Positions 48,597 through 55,819 of a stretch of 64,000 bases of DNA are shown here, one piece after another. The position numbers and the translations under genes were made by a program. This DNA is from Vibrio intestinalis (GTDB taxonomy: Bacteria > Pseudomonadota > Gammaproteobacteria > Enterobacterales > Vibrionaceae), in NCBI RefSeq assembly GCF_025195085.2, contig NZ_JANAVY020000003.1:1-64000 (forward strand), written 5' to 3'. Below the pieces are notes generated by a model, which was not told where the DNA came from, made no database searches, and saw nothing but the letters and a program-made list of their open reading frames with translations. Within the stretch, counting starts at the first letter, position 1; the number at the start of each line of letters is the position of its first letter.

Positions 48597-49830
48597 GCAT
48601 ATTAATATCATTGGCGGGGCATACTTTGAAGAGTGTTGCTACCCACGCAGACAACTATTTCGAGGAAGCGGGGTCAGAGCAGCTGCACTATTGAGCAACT
48701 TAGACTGCGCTGTTGATCTAAATACAGCTTGCGGCAACTATGCAGATGAATTCAAAGATCTATCTGAATATTTGAAGTTTAATTTATCCATTGAACCTAA
48801 AATCGATGATATTTCATTTAGATACCGTCACCCGCTTTCAGCACCTAATATCATAAACATTCCTAATGAACACATCAGTTACGAGGAAACAGTTCAAGCC
48901 AAGTCAGCTTTAGTTTTTGGAATGCTAGAAGGCAGACCGAAAGTAAATGCAAGTAAAGCCGTTTATGATCCTCAAGATGGCATTAATTCAACTCACTTTT
49001 CAATTAATGGCTCAACAGCAGATGAACTTGCAGTCGTAGTTTCTTACTCTGAAGGAAAAAAACTGTCAGGGAAGAGTAATCCCGAGGATATAGCTCACTT
49101 TCTGTTAGATCAGCCTAACGTAGTAGTTGTAATTGTTAAGTGTGGCGCTTCAGGGGCACTAGTTTCGACATGCCAAGCTAGTGAATGGGTACATGCTTTT
49201 CCAACTGTTCGAGTATTCAAAATTGGATCAGGCGATATCTTTACCAGTACCTTTGCTTATGAGTGGTTATTACAAGAAACATCTCCGTTTGTAGCTGGCT
49301 GGATTGCATCTCGAGTAACCGCGGAGTACGTCGAAACAGGTTTAGACAGAATTGCTCCTCAAAGATATGAGGAGCTAAAACTTGAAGCTATAAATGCGCA
49401 AAAGTCTCATCCAAATTCAGCCTTCAAACCAATTCCTAAAACACAGATCTATTTAGCGGGACCTTTTTTTAACACCGCTGAACAATGGAGAATTGATGAG
49501 GCAAAAAATGCTCTTGAAGACATGGGATTTACCGTTTTTTCACCCATTCACGAAGTTGGTGAAGGCGAACTTTATGATGTAGCTCAAGCAGATCTAAAAG
49601 GCCTTGAGGAGTCGGGGGTTGTTCTAGCAATACTAGATGGATTGGACTGTGGCACTGTATTCGAAATTGGATATGCAAGAGCCTTAGAAAAGCCTGTTGT
49701 GGTCATTGCTGAACATGTCGACCCTAGGAATCTAACTATGATTAGTGGCTCGCATTGCGATGTCACCGATGATTTTGCCGCGGGCATATACAAAGCAGGC
49801 TGGAAAGTCATGGAAAAGTGTTTTGAGTAG
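48589..49830 (+). CDS. PfkB-like kinase / nucleoside 2-deoxyribosyltransferase fusion
   Basis: The 413-residue protein joins two domains. Residues 1 to about 255 resemble the PfkB/ribokinase family, ending with GSGDIFTSTFAYEWL at 213-227, where Asp216 is the catalytic base in GAGD-type kinases. Residues about 285-412 are a nucleoside 2-deoxyribosyltransferase: QIYLAGPFFNTAEQ, then LEESGVVLAILDGLDCGTVFEIGYA, with the family nucleophile Glu359, and final YKAGWKVMEK. Such enzymes exchange bases on (deoxy)ribosides. A GTG at 48586 is the alternative start. It overlaps both neighbours by 8 bases, so the three genes are coupled. A link to deazaguanine handling is inferred from the QueC gene. Confidence 0.85.
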   Translation: MTKHINIIGGAYFEECCYPRRQLFRGSGVRAAALLSNLDCAVDLNTACGNYADEFKDLSEYLKFNLSIEPKIDDISFRYRHPLSAPNIINIPNEHISYEETVQAKSALVFGMLEGRPKVNASKAVYDPQDGINSTHFSINGSTADELAVVVSYSEGKKLSGKSNPEDIAHFLLDQPNVVVVIVKCGASGALVSTCQASEWVHAFPTVRVFKIGSGDIFTSTFAYEWLLQETSPFVAGWIASRVTAEYVETGLDRIAPQRYEELKLEAINAQKSHPNSAFKPIPKTQIYLAGPFFNTAEQWRIDEAKNALEDMGFTVFSPIHEVGEGELYDVAQADLKGLEESGVVLAILDGLDCGTVFEIGYARALEKPVVVIAEHVDPRNLTMISGSHCDVTDDFAAGIYKAGWKVMEKCFE

Positions 49831-50416
49831 CGTTTTACTTTTGTCAGGTGGACTTGATTCTATTGCATTGGCCGCATGGAAAAATCCTGAGTATGGCCTG
49901 ACTATTAATTATGGCCAGATAGCCGCCGAAGCAGAGATAAAGGCGGCAGCTCAAGTGTGTTCATTACTCGGAATAAAGCATGCTGTAATCGATATGGACT
50001 TATCCATTTTAGGGTCGGGCCTAATGCACGGTGATGGTGCCAGGTCTCATTCTGAGAATGCTGAATTTTGGCCATATAGAAACCAGCTGTTAATTACGAT
50101 CGCATCAATGTTTGCCTTAAAGCACGGGTGTAAAGATGTTTTAATAGGGACTGTGGTTACGGATCAAAGGCACCTTGATGGTAGCGAAAAGTTTCTTGAT
50201 TACATAAACAAGCTAGTTGCGTATCAAGAAGGTGCTGTATCTGTGTCAGCACCAGCTAAATCTTTAACCACCGCAGACTTAATTAACAAATCAAAGGTCC
50301 CGTTTGAGGTTTTATCTTGGGGGCACTCCTGCCACACAAGTAATTTAGCCTGCGGTCAATGCCCTGGATGTATTAAGCACTCAGAAGTGATGTTAGAGCT
50401 TGGTGTTGAGAGATAA
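49823..50416 (+). CDS. QueC-like 7-cyano-7-deazaguanine synthase homologue
   Basis: QueC activates 7-carboxy-7-deazaguanine with ATP and aminates it to preQ0. This 197-residue homologue keeps the PP-loop SGGLDS (residues 8-13), YGQIAAEAEIKAA, an ENAEFWPYRNQLLITIA (the RNxxf substrate region) and the Zn site Cys170, Cys177, Cys180, Cys183 (CGQCPGC). It starts at TTG 49823 with GGAAAAG upstream, overlapping the previous stop by 8 bases; the frame is open 26 codons earlier. There is no queDEF beside it, so it is not part of a queuosine operon. Position after a Met-Gly-Gly protein suggests protein deazaguanylation, as shown for Cap9 of type IV CBASS. Confidence 0.88.
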   Translation: MSSVLLLSGGLDSIALAAWKNPEYGLTINYGQIAAEAEIKAAAQVCSLLGIKHAVIDMDLSILGSGLMHGDGARSHSENAEFWPYRNQLLITIASMFALKHGCKDVLIGTVVTDQRHLDGSEKFLDYINKLVAYQEGAVSVSAPAKSLTTADLINKSKVPFEVLSWGHSCHTSNLACGQCPGCIKHSEVMLELGVER

Positions 50417-50417
50417 A

Positions 50418-51194
50418 CTAACGTGCTTGAGATATTGTATCTTTGTAACAGTCTACCGCGGTTTTTCCAAACAGCCTCATTTGATCCCATAGAAAGCAAT
50501 CAAAGCTAGACGGCTTAACTCCTGTGCTGTTACAGAAATCCAAAAAACGCTTTTCCATATCAAAATAATCTCTTTCTACTTTGTGGGATTTATCAAAAAT
50601 CCCACAAATAACCCCCGCTCTTAGAATATGAATGTCTATTATTGCTACGTCGTCAGCATCAGAATAGTTTCGCGCAATCCATCCTGCTGTCTTAGCTCCA
50701 ATACCCTTTATCTTAAGAAGTTCATCCCTCAAACTCTTGCCTTCAAAAAGCTCAACATCACGACTACGGAGATGCTTCATGGCTTCAGATAGGTAAATAG
50801 CTTTTTGCTTAGGATAGCGATAACGTTTAGGTTTCTCATTGATAAAGACAGGAGTTTCTAAAACAGCCTGCCATGCTAAGTGATCAGTTTCTAATCTTTC
50901 AATTAGTTTAGAATCTCTACACTCTTCAAAGACGGCTGTTGCTAGTTCTGCTGTTACCCCAAAGCCACCTAACATACAGAAAACAACCTCTTCCTTCAGG
51001 TCACCACGGCAAAGTTGACGGACTTCATCCTTATTAAAGTGAGCTTCCATATGGAACTGCGATACCCAAAATGCGGGAGTAAAAAGTTTGGTATAACATC
51101 CCCAACTTATACCATTTAAGATTTCCTGAGAGGGCCCTGGCAGGTCTATCGAGTATTGCTGGTTTTCAACCCAATAGGTAACAGTCTGATTCAT
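50418..51194 (-). CDS. OGG-like HhH-GPD DNA glycosylase
   Basis: The 258-residue protein is an 8-oxoguanine DNA glycosylase-like member of the HhH-GPD superfamily. The helix-hairpin-helix LLKIKGIGAKTAGWIARN places the Schiff-base Lys at 168, and VAIIDIHILR places the catalytic Asp at 187, matching Lys249 and Asp268 of human OGG1. It should have glycosylase/AP-lyase activity on DNA with oxidised or modified guanine. It converges with the QueC-like gene, with one base between the stops. OGG homologues accompany QueC in type IV CBASS. A role in sensing or removing deazaguanine or damaged guanine is inferred. Confidence 0.85.
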   Translation of the reverse strand: MNQTVTYWVENQQYSIDLPGPSQEILNGISWGCYTKLFTPAFWVSQFHMEAHFNKDEVRQLCRGDLKEEVVFCMLGGFGVTAELATAVFEECRDSKLIERLETDHLAWQAVLETPVFINEKPKRYRYPKQKAIYLSEAMKHLRSRDVELFEGKSLRDELLKIKGIGAKTAGWIARNYSDADDVAIIDIHILRAGVICGIFDKSHKVERDYFDMEKRFLDFCNSTGVKPSSFDCFLWDQMRLFGKTAVDCYKDTISQAR

Positions 51195-51269
51195 TCGCTT
51201 AAGAAATATCTTAGGCAGGCGTAGCTGCAGTTTAACAAGGATATTTTAAGTTTATCACAAGGCCGAGAA

Positions 51270-51335
51270 ATGAAAGGGATGTTGTTAATACAATGAGACT
51301 AATTGCATAAACTTACTCAAAAAAGCCCTTTCATG
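51270..51335. repeat. Inverted repeat between OGG and the serine recombinase
   Basis: ATGAAAGGG (51270-51278) and CCCTTTCAT (51327-51335) are exact inverted arms. A further short hairpin with CACCTT/AAGGTG arms follows at about 51339-51362. They may be remnants of a recombination site or a terminator-like border. Confidence 0.45.
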
Positions 51336-51386
51336 GCCCACCTTTGATAGCCTAGGAAGGTGCTTTCGGAAACCGCAAACTCAAAT

Positions 51387-51959
51387 TCAGGTAATAATGT
51401 TCCAATGCCTTTTCACAGTGGCGATTCCTACTCCCAAACTCGCAGCTACTTGAATTTGTGATAATCCATCAGCTTTCTTAGCTTGAACAGCTCGTGTTGT
51501 ACTTGTGGCTCTCGGGCGCCCTAACTTTTTACCTTGAACCTTAGCTCTCTCCAACCCCTCCCGTGTACGCTCTCGAATTCGATTGCGTTCAAACTCAGCA
51601 AAAGCCGAAAACATTTGCAGCATCAGCTTTCCTTCAGCGCTTGATAGGTCAGCTACCGGTAAATCTAAACAGACAACTTTCATGCCTTTGTCAGTAAGTA
51701 GATTGATAGTGTTTTGAACATCGATGTTATCTCGCCCTAAACGGTCTAATTTTAAAACCACCAGCATATCTCCGCTTTCCATTTGGTGGTTTATCAAGAG
51801 CTGAAACTTCTCTCGCTTCATAGCTTCAACTGAACCAGAAACAGTTTCGCTAACAGCGCGAGAATCTGAAACCTCATACCCTTTCTGGCGAATAGCAATG
51901 ATTTGGTTTTCTGTAGATTGTTCGGTTGTAGAAACACGACAATAAGCAAATATACGCAT
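51387..51959 (-). CDS. Serine recombinase (resolvase/invertase family)
   Basis: The 190-residue protein has an N-terminal resolvase domain (about 1-135) with the nucleophile Ser10 in YCRVSTTEQS, SGDMLVVLKLDRLGR, and EFERNRIRERTREGL, followed by a short C-terminal HTH of Hin type (LSQIQVAASLGVGIATVKRHW). It probably acts as an element-specific resolvase or DNA invertase. The five GGTATCA sites immediately upstream (51981-52097) are candidates for its binding sites. It is downstream of, and on the same strand as, the tyrosine recombinase. Confidence 0.92.
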   Translation of the reverse strand: MRIFAYCRVSTTEQSTENQIIAIRQKGYEVSDSRAVSETVSGSVEAMKREKFQLLINHQMESGDMLVVLKLDRLGRDNIDVQNTINLLTDKGMKVVCLDLPVADLSSAEGKLMLQMFSAFAEFERNRIRERTREGLERAKVQGKKLGRPRATSTTRAVQAKKADGLSQIQVAASLGVGIATVKRHWNIIT

Positions 51960-51980
51960 TGGTTACTCATTCTTAGTTTT

Positions 51981-52099
51981 GGTATCAAATACTGGGGTAT
52001 CATATACGTTTAGCATCATAAACCAATAACCCTAGTTTGATGATACCCAAAAAATAAAATAAAAGCTGGTATCAACATACGAATGTTTTTTGATACCAG
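51981..52099. repeat. Five GGTATCA/TGATACC sites between two recombinase genes
   Basis: GGTATCA occurs at 51981-51987, 51996-52002 and 52068-52074, and its complement TGATACC at 52041-52047 and 52091-52097. The last pair forms CTGGTATCA/TGATACCAG (52066-52099), an exact 9-bp inverted repeat. The cluster fills most of the 165-base gap between the serine recombinase and the tyrosine recombinase and looks like a res site or operator. Confidence 0.72.
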
Positions 52100-52124
52100 A
52101 CTTACTCGATAATATTAACAATAA

Positions 52125-53225
52125 CTATGATGTTTTCAGCATCGCTTGGAACTGCATGAACTGCTTAAACTGTTCTTCCATATCAGGAGCAACATTCTCA
52201 GCTTTCTTTCCTAACTTACGAAGTAATGCAGCTTGCTTATAATCAGGAACATCCCCATAGCTATAAAAAGTGGTTAATACTCCTTCATGCCCTAGATTTT
52301 GACTCCATGCCTTAAACTCTTCAGCGCTATGGCATAACTCTTCACCCAGTTGCACCAGAGTATTTCTGAAACTATGTGGATTAAAGTACGGTAAATCTGC
52401 CATGCGAAATGCCCGTTTGAATACTCTTCGGATTGGTCCAGCTGTCGTCCAATGCTCTTTCGTTAATCCCATAGCTTCAAATTGACGACTAGGTGCATTC
52501 TCAACTTTTGTTTTCGGAAAGAGAGGATCTTCAGACCCAAACTCGAGCTCATTAGTCAAATACTCAACCCAGTCGGAAACAATCTGTAATGGCAAATCTC
52601 CTACAGGGAAAAAGTATGTTGTGAATGTTTTACTGAATTTGGTTTTTACCTCACTTGCATCTTGGAACAAGCTATTATCATTTAAATCTATATGCTTTAA
52701 CTTTATAGATGCAATTGCACTATCACGAGCACCTGTTAGCAATGTAAATGCAACTAATGCTCTATCCCGTAATTCAACACTACTAATACAAGGCATTATT
52801 TCCAACACACTAATAATTTGTTCAATTTTAGGAACGGCCTTTTTACGCTTGGCTGTTGCTATTCGTGCATCTTTTTTTGACAAATTAAAATATTCAGTGT
52901 CTGTATATTGAATTTTATTCTTGTATTCGTTTTGCATTACTAGCCATTGAAAGAATGACTTTAATTGTTGTAATGATGTACTAATTGTCTTTTTACTTAA
53001 GATTTCTCCTGTCGTTACATTTTTCTGTTTCAATAGGTATTTTTTAAAACCTACCGCTTGTTGATAGTGAAACTGTTTAAAATCTTTAAATTGGTTATAT
53101 TCTTCAAATCGATTTATGGACTTCAATACAGCATCAACAGAGTGTTCACTTAACCTTTTCGCTTCTGTTAAAAACAAACTATACGCTTTGATAATTCGCA
53201 CATTATTTGTACATTTCTTATTCAT
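52125..53225 (-). CDS. Tyrosine recombinase (XerC/D-like), second integrase
   Basis: The 366-residue protein has a SAM-like core-binding domain (about 10-105) and a tyrosine recombinase catalytic domain (about 130-335) with Arg167 (LLTGARDSAIA), NPHSFRNTLVQLG (His and Arg), LGHEG and the candidate nucleophile Tyr in TTFYSYGD. It differs from the P4-type integrase at the left end of the island and probably comes from a second element. The start was set at MNKKCTNNVRII with AGAGGA well placed; the ATGA junction couples it to the HTH/zinc-ribbon gene. Its 'LTGARDSAI' form matches a family of three-gene integrating modules. Confidence 0.85.
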   Translation of the reverse strand: MNKKCTNNVRIIKAYSLFLTEAKRLSEHSVDAVLKSINRFEEYNQFKDFKQFHYQQAVGFKKYLLKQKNVTTGEILSKKTISTSLQQLKSFFQWLVMQNEYKNKIQYTDTEYFNLSKKDARIATAKRKKAVPKIEQIISVLEIMPCISSVELRDRALVAFTLLTGARDSAIASIKLKHIDLNDNSLFQDASEVKTKFSKTFTTYFFPVGDLPLQIVSDWVEYLTNELEFGSEDPLFPKTKVENAPSRQFEAMGLTKEHWTTAGPIRRVFKRAFRMADLPYFNPHSFRNTLVQLGEELCHSAEEFKAWSQNLGHEGVLTTFYSYGDVPDYKQAALLRKLGKKAENVAPDMEEQFKQFMQFQAMLKTS

Positions 53226-53704
53226 TTCATTTCCTCTGTACAATGTGGAAATTTAAGAGACGAACAATCATCTAAACTATGTGTTTTTGTGCTATCGGTA
53301 ATTTCCTTATACAGAGCGACTTTCAAAGCCTCTTCATTCCGTAAACTATAGAATTTATGCACTTTGACTCCACACTCAAGACACGCACCAAAAACTCGAC
53401 CAGTCCCATGAGACTCTCTCAAAAAATGAATAGACGTTGCTTCCACCAGCGAAGCTTTTCTACAGCGAAAGCAATACAGCTCATTTGGCTTACACTTCCT
53501 TTTTCGAGACTTATTCTTTTGTCGAACAAATATTCTTAGCTCTGTACCTAATATTAAAAAAGGCTTTTTTTCTTTAATTACAGGAAGACCATCTTGAATC
53601 CAATTTCGTACAGTTCTTTTATTTATTGAATACAAATTAGCAACTTCTTCCATAGTATAACTACGATGTATTTTGCTTTTATTTGGATTTAACTTCTTAG
53701 CCAT
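53222..53704 (-). CDS. Helix-turn-helix/zinc-ribbon protein, partner of the tyrosine recombinase
   Basis: The 160-residue protein has an N-terminal helix-turn-helix of excisionase/MerR type (YTMEEVANLYSINKRTVRNWIQDGLPV), a basic linker (RKRKCK), and a four-Cys zinc ribbon (CFRCRKAS ... GACLECGVKV). A protein of this design often precedes and is coupled to this kind of recombinase, as here by a 4-base overlap. It may act as a recombination directionality factor or regulator. The start was taken at MAKKLNPNKSK. Function is inferred from architecture. Confidence 0.72.
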   Translation of the reverse strand: MAKKLNPNKSKIHRSYTMEEVANLYSINKRTVRNWIQDGLPVIKEKKPFLILGTELRIFVRQKNKSRKRKCKPNELYCFRCRKASLVEATSIHFLRESHGTGRVFGACLECGVKVHKFYSLRNEEALKVALYKEITDSTKTHSLDDCSSLKFPHCTEEMK

Positions 53705-53790
53705 AAACATAATCCATCAATAGTTGAGAAAAAACGAAAGTGAATTGAACACATCGTATATAACCAATACAAAGATCATAATATTTATCA

Positions 53791-53997
53791 TCATTCATAA
53801 TCCACTCCACTATTTCTGCTTTGTTTAATACGCTCATCAATCCAAAGTTGGATTTCACTTTCTACCCATCCAACAGCTCTTGCACCAAGTGAAATAGATA
53901 AAGGGAAACCGCCTTGTGACATTAGTAAATAGATACTGCTGCGTGACATACCTGTGTAGTCAATCACCTGTGACAGTCTTAAAATTTTATTAGGCAT
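53791..53997 (-). CDS. AlpA-family excisionase/regulator
   Basis: The 68-residue protein starts MPNKILRLSQVIDYTGMSRS and carries the small winged helix of AlpA proteins (SRSSIYLLMSQGGFPLSISLGARAVGWVESEIQLWI). AlpA activates the excision functions of P4-like prophages and islands in E. coli. It is ten codons shorter than the longest frame. It is likely the excision/regulatory factor of the P4-type integrase that sits at the opposite end of the island. Confidence 0.87.
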   Translation of the reverse strand: MPNKILRLSQVIDYTGMSRSSIYLLMSQGGFPLSISLGARAVGWVESEIQLWIDERIKQSRNSGVDYE

Positions 53998-54098
53998 AAT
54001 TAGACCTTTTAGTCTGTTGTAGAACATGGCTAGAAGGTTAAGGAATATGAGGTAGGTCGAATCCTAATTAGGAAAACCAAATTCCTAATTAGGATTCA

Positions 54099-54965
54099 CT
54101 ATTTTTGTCTTTTTTCTAAAGCAGTAGGTACTTGGGAAAGGATATTGCGAATCGAATCATCAGATAACGGAGCCCCGACAAGCTCAGTCATAGCCTGTAT
54201 AGAAGTAGTGACTCCGCGCGTAGTCGGGTTGATATCCAATTGATTACAAAGAGCACCGATTAGAGTCAGAAGGGTATTACGTTCCCTTGCCCCTAGAGGC
54301 TTATCATCTTGTTTAGAAGAACTAGGCTCATCTTGCAATGCTTGTATAAATCGTGTGACTTCACTAGTTCTAAGAACCAAATCACACTCATAGTCACCTA
54401 AAGAACATGCGGATGTTGTATGGGGTAATCTTCTAGGTTTTGAATTTGATGGGTCTTCATCGTAGGCTATTTGAGCACTGGTACTTTCAGGTTTATACAA
54501 CGATTGCAATTGATAGATATTTTCATTGTCTTTGATATAACAACCGGAAAATATGGGGATACTTAAGTCTAGTTCTGGGTAGATTAGTTGCTCTATTTCT
54601 CTCCTTTCAGCACCAATCATTGCTAACTCATAAATCCCCTTCACCTTTATACATTCTTTAGATGAAGATTTAACCCAATGAGACTTGGATATTCGATGCT
54701 CAGCCAAGGGAACTCTAGTTTCTAAAGTTTTAGACGGGTTTCCAAGCTTACAAGTTATCGTTTTATATTGAACATCTTCTGCTTTTATAACTGTCACCTT
54801 TTTGAAAGGTGTGAGGTTAACAAAATTAACCGATAGGTTTAGATGACCATCGAGAGCAAAACGATACAAATCTTTAATTTCTACAGGCTCACCAAGAACC
54901 GTCGATATCATGTTGGCACCTTCATCCAATGACAACCAACTTTTCAATTTCCATAACTTACTCAT
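54099..54965 (-). CDS. Hypothetical island protein, 288 residues
   Basis: The protein begins MSKLWKLKSWLSLDEGANMI and is soluble. The N-terminal stretch (about 10-75) resembles the short start domain found in AlpA-linked island proteins, with SxDEGAxxIS and a 'DLYRFALDGHLNLSVNFV' strand pair. The middle is charged and the C-terminal (about 210-285) carries LGARERNTLLTLIGALC and IRNILSQVPTALEKRQ, a pattern common at the end of phage-island hypothetical proteins. Function is unknown. It is the rightmost gene of the island; the start was set 13 codons inside the longest frame because residues before it look unlike a protein start. Confidence 0.68.
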   Translation of the reverse strand: MSKLWKLKSWLSLDEGANMISTVLGEPVEIKDLYRFALDGHLNLSVNFVNLTPFKKVTVIKAEDVQYKTITCKLGNPSKTLETRVPLAEHRISKSHWVKSSSKECIKVKGIYELAMIGAERREIEQLIYPELDLSIPIFSGCYIKDNENIYQLQSLYKPESTSAQIAYDEDPSNSKPRRLPHTTSACSLGDYECDLVLRTSEVTRFIQALQDEPSSSKQDDKPLGARERNTLLTLIGALCNQLDINPTTRGVTTSIQAMTELVGAPLSDDSIRNILSQVPTALEKRQK

Positions 54966-55175
54966 TAACAAGACATTCCATAAAGCTAACAAAACGGCAG
55001 TCACACACTTGAGTCATTTTCAGACTTATCAAGTCAGGCACTCACAACACCCCATTTAACCGAGATAGGAACGCATTATACATACCAAGAGAAACATCCT
55101 TAAGGTTCGTCAACCTTTCATGCTTACATCATGTTTTTGAGAGAAAATAGAAGTGTTAGGCAACTGGCAAGTAAA

Positions 55176-55198
55176 CATGGGTACACGACAAGGTACAC
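55176..55198 (+). promoter_or_regulatory. Candidate integrase arm-type sites at the right end
   Basis: CATGGGTACACGACAAGGTACACAG holds two GGTACAC copies in direct orientation, the first an exact 11-base match to 43414-43424 beside the integrase gene. Confidence 0.55.
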
Positions 55199-55253
55199 AG
55201 TGAAAAACCAAACTGAACAATACAATTAAAAATCATATAGTTAAAATTTAAGA

Positions 55254-55274
55254 TCAACTTACGCCAGCCCACCA
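55254..55274 (+). repeat. Right attachment site (attR), degenerate ssrA 3' end
   Basis: TCAACTTACGCCAGCCCACCA repeats the last 22 bases of ssrA with two mismatches and one deleted base. It is directly followed by AACGTTTGG and a strong terminator, as expected for the old ssrA downstream flank. Confidence 0.75.
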
Positions 55275-55283
55275 AACGTTTGG

Positions 55284-55315
55284 AAAGGGCCAACTCGAAA
55301 GAGTTGGCCCTTTTT
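55284..55315 (+). terminator. Probable original ssrA terminator displaced by the island
   Basis: AAAGGGCCAACTC and GAGTTGGCCCTTT pair perfectly around GAAA and are followed by T residues, ten bases after the ssrA 3'-end copy. No other plus-strand gene ends here. Confidence 0.8.
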
Positions 55316-55471
55316 GTTTGCGCCATATTGCCATTCAGAATACGTCTGCCGTTCAATTCAATTGCGATAGTTATCCCAGATCAATCTTCATTATTATTTC
55401 GCTCTAGATATAAACTTCCTTATCTACACTCAATGATGAGCGGTACTACACCCACTCATTAGGAGGCGAGT

Positions 55472-55765
55472 ATGATCACTATCCATCGACACTATCGTTT
55501 GTCTAACCGCCCTGATTTGCATGCTCATGTCGAAGTAAACCCAATCGGTCAATTAGATGTAGAAATTGTTGAGTTGCACGAGCATCACTCCACTGAGTTT
55601 GATGATCTAACATTCAAGACTCGTGGTCAGAAAACCCAGGTTTGCGGTAAAGAGAAGACGTTGCCTTGGCATCTTAATTTAGATGTCAATGACGCCAAAG
55701 ATCTCTCCACTGTCATCAATGAAGCCAACGAAGAATACGAAACTTTGATGCGCGATTTAATGTAA
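55472..55765 (+). CDS. Hypothetical protein, 97 residues
   Basis: The protein starts MITIHRHYRLSNRPDLHAHV and ends INEANEEYETLMRDLM. It is His- and acid-rich (ELHEHHSTEFDD) and probably a small alpha/beta protein. A perfect AGGAGG lies 7-12 bases before the ATG and a hairpin terminator follows, so it is a real gene. I recognise no family. It is the first gene on the right flank of the island and could belong to either side; base use looks like that of the core genes. Confidence 0.72.
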   Translation: MITIHRHYRLSNRPDLHAHVEVNPIGQLDVEIVELHEHHSTEFDDLTFKTRGQKTQVCGKEKTLPWHLNLDVNDAKDLSTVINEANEEYETLMRDLM

Positions 55766-55795
55766 AAAAATGAGCTCCTACTGGAGCTCATTTCA
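55764..55795. terminator. Bidirectional terminator between the 97-residue gene and the PTS gene
   Basis: A run of A, ATGAGCTCC/GGAGCTCAT stem and T-rich sequence lie between convergent genes. Confidence 0.85.
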
Positions 55796-55819
55796 TTGGG
55801 GAAAGGTGACTAAATTGAA

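Larger units (their letters stand above)
54966..55471. other. Right end of the island and junction to the core genome
   Basis: This 506-base gap has no supported gene. It contains the GGTACAC sites (55176-55198), the degenerate ssrA 3'-end copy (55254-55274) and the likely original ssrA terminator (55284-55315), then the promoter of the following small gene. Confidence 0.7.

Noticed and set aside
49823..50416. Ordinary queuosine biosynthesis gene queC.
   Set aside because: It is coupled to a PfkB/NDT fusion and a Gly-tailed protein within a mobile island, with no queDEF genes nearby; a core queC is expected elsewhere.
51195..52124. Insertion sequence or Tn3-type transposon around the serine recombinase.
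   Set aside because: There is no transposase gene and no clear pair of terminal inverted repeats with target duplication.
43293..55253. Complete type IV CBASS or QatABCD system.
   Set aside because: No CD-NTase, TGT-like Cap10, effector, QatA ATPase or TatD-type QatD is present; only the QueC- and OGG-like parts are shared.
55156..55356. A 66-codon minus-strand frame over the right att site.
   Set aside because: It spans the att site and terminator, has no ribosome binding site, and has no recognisable product.
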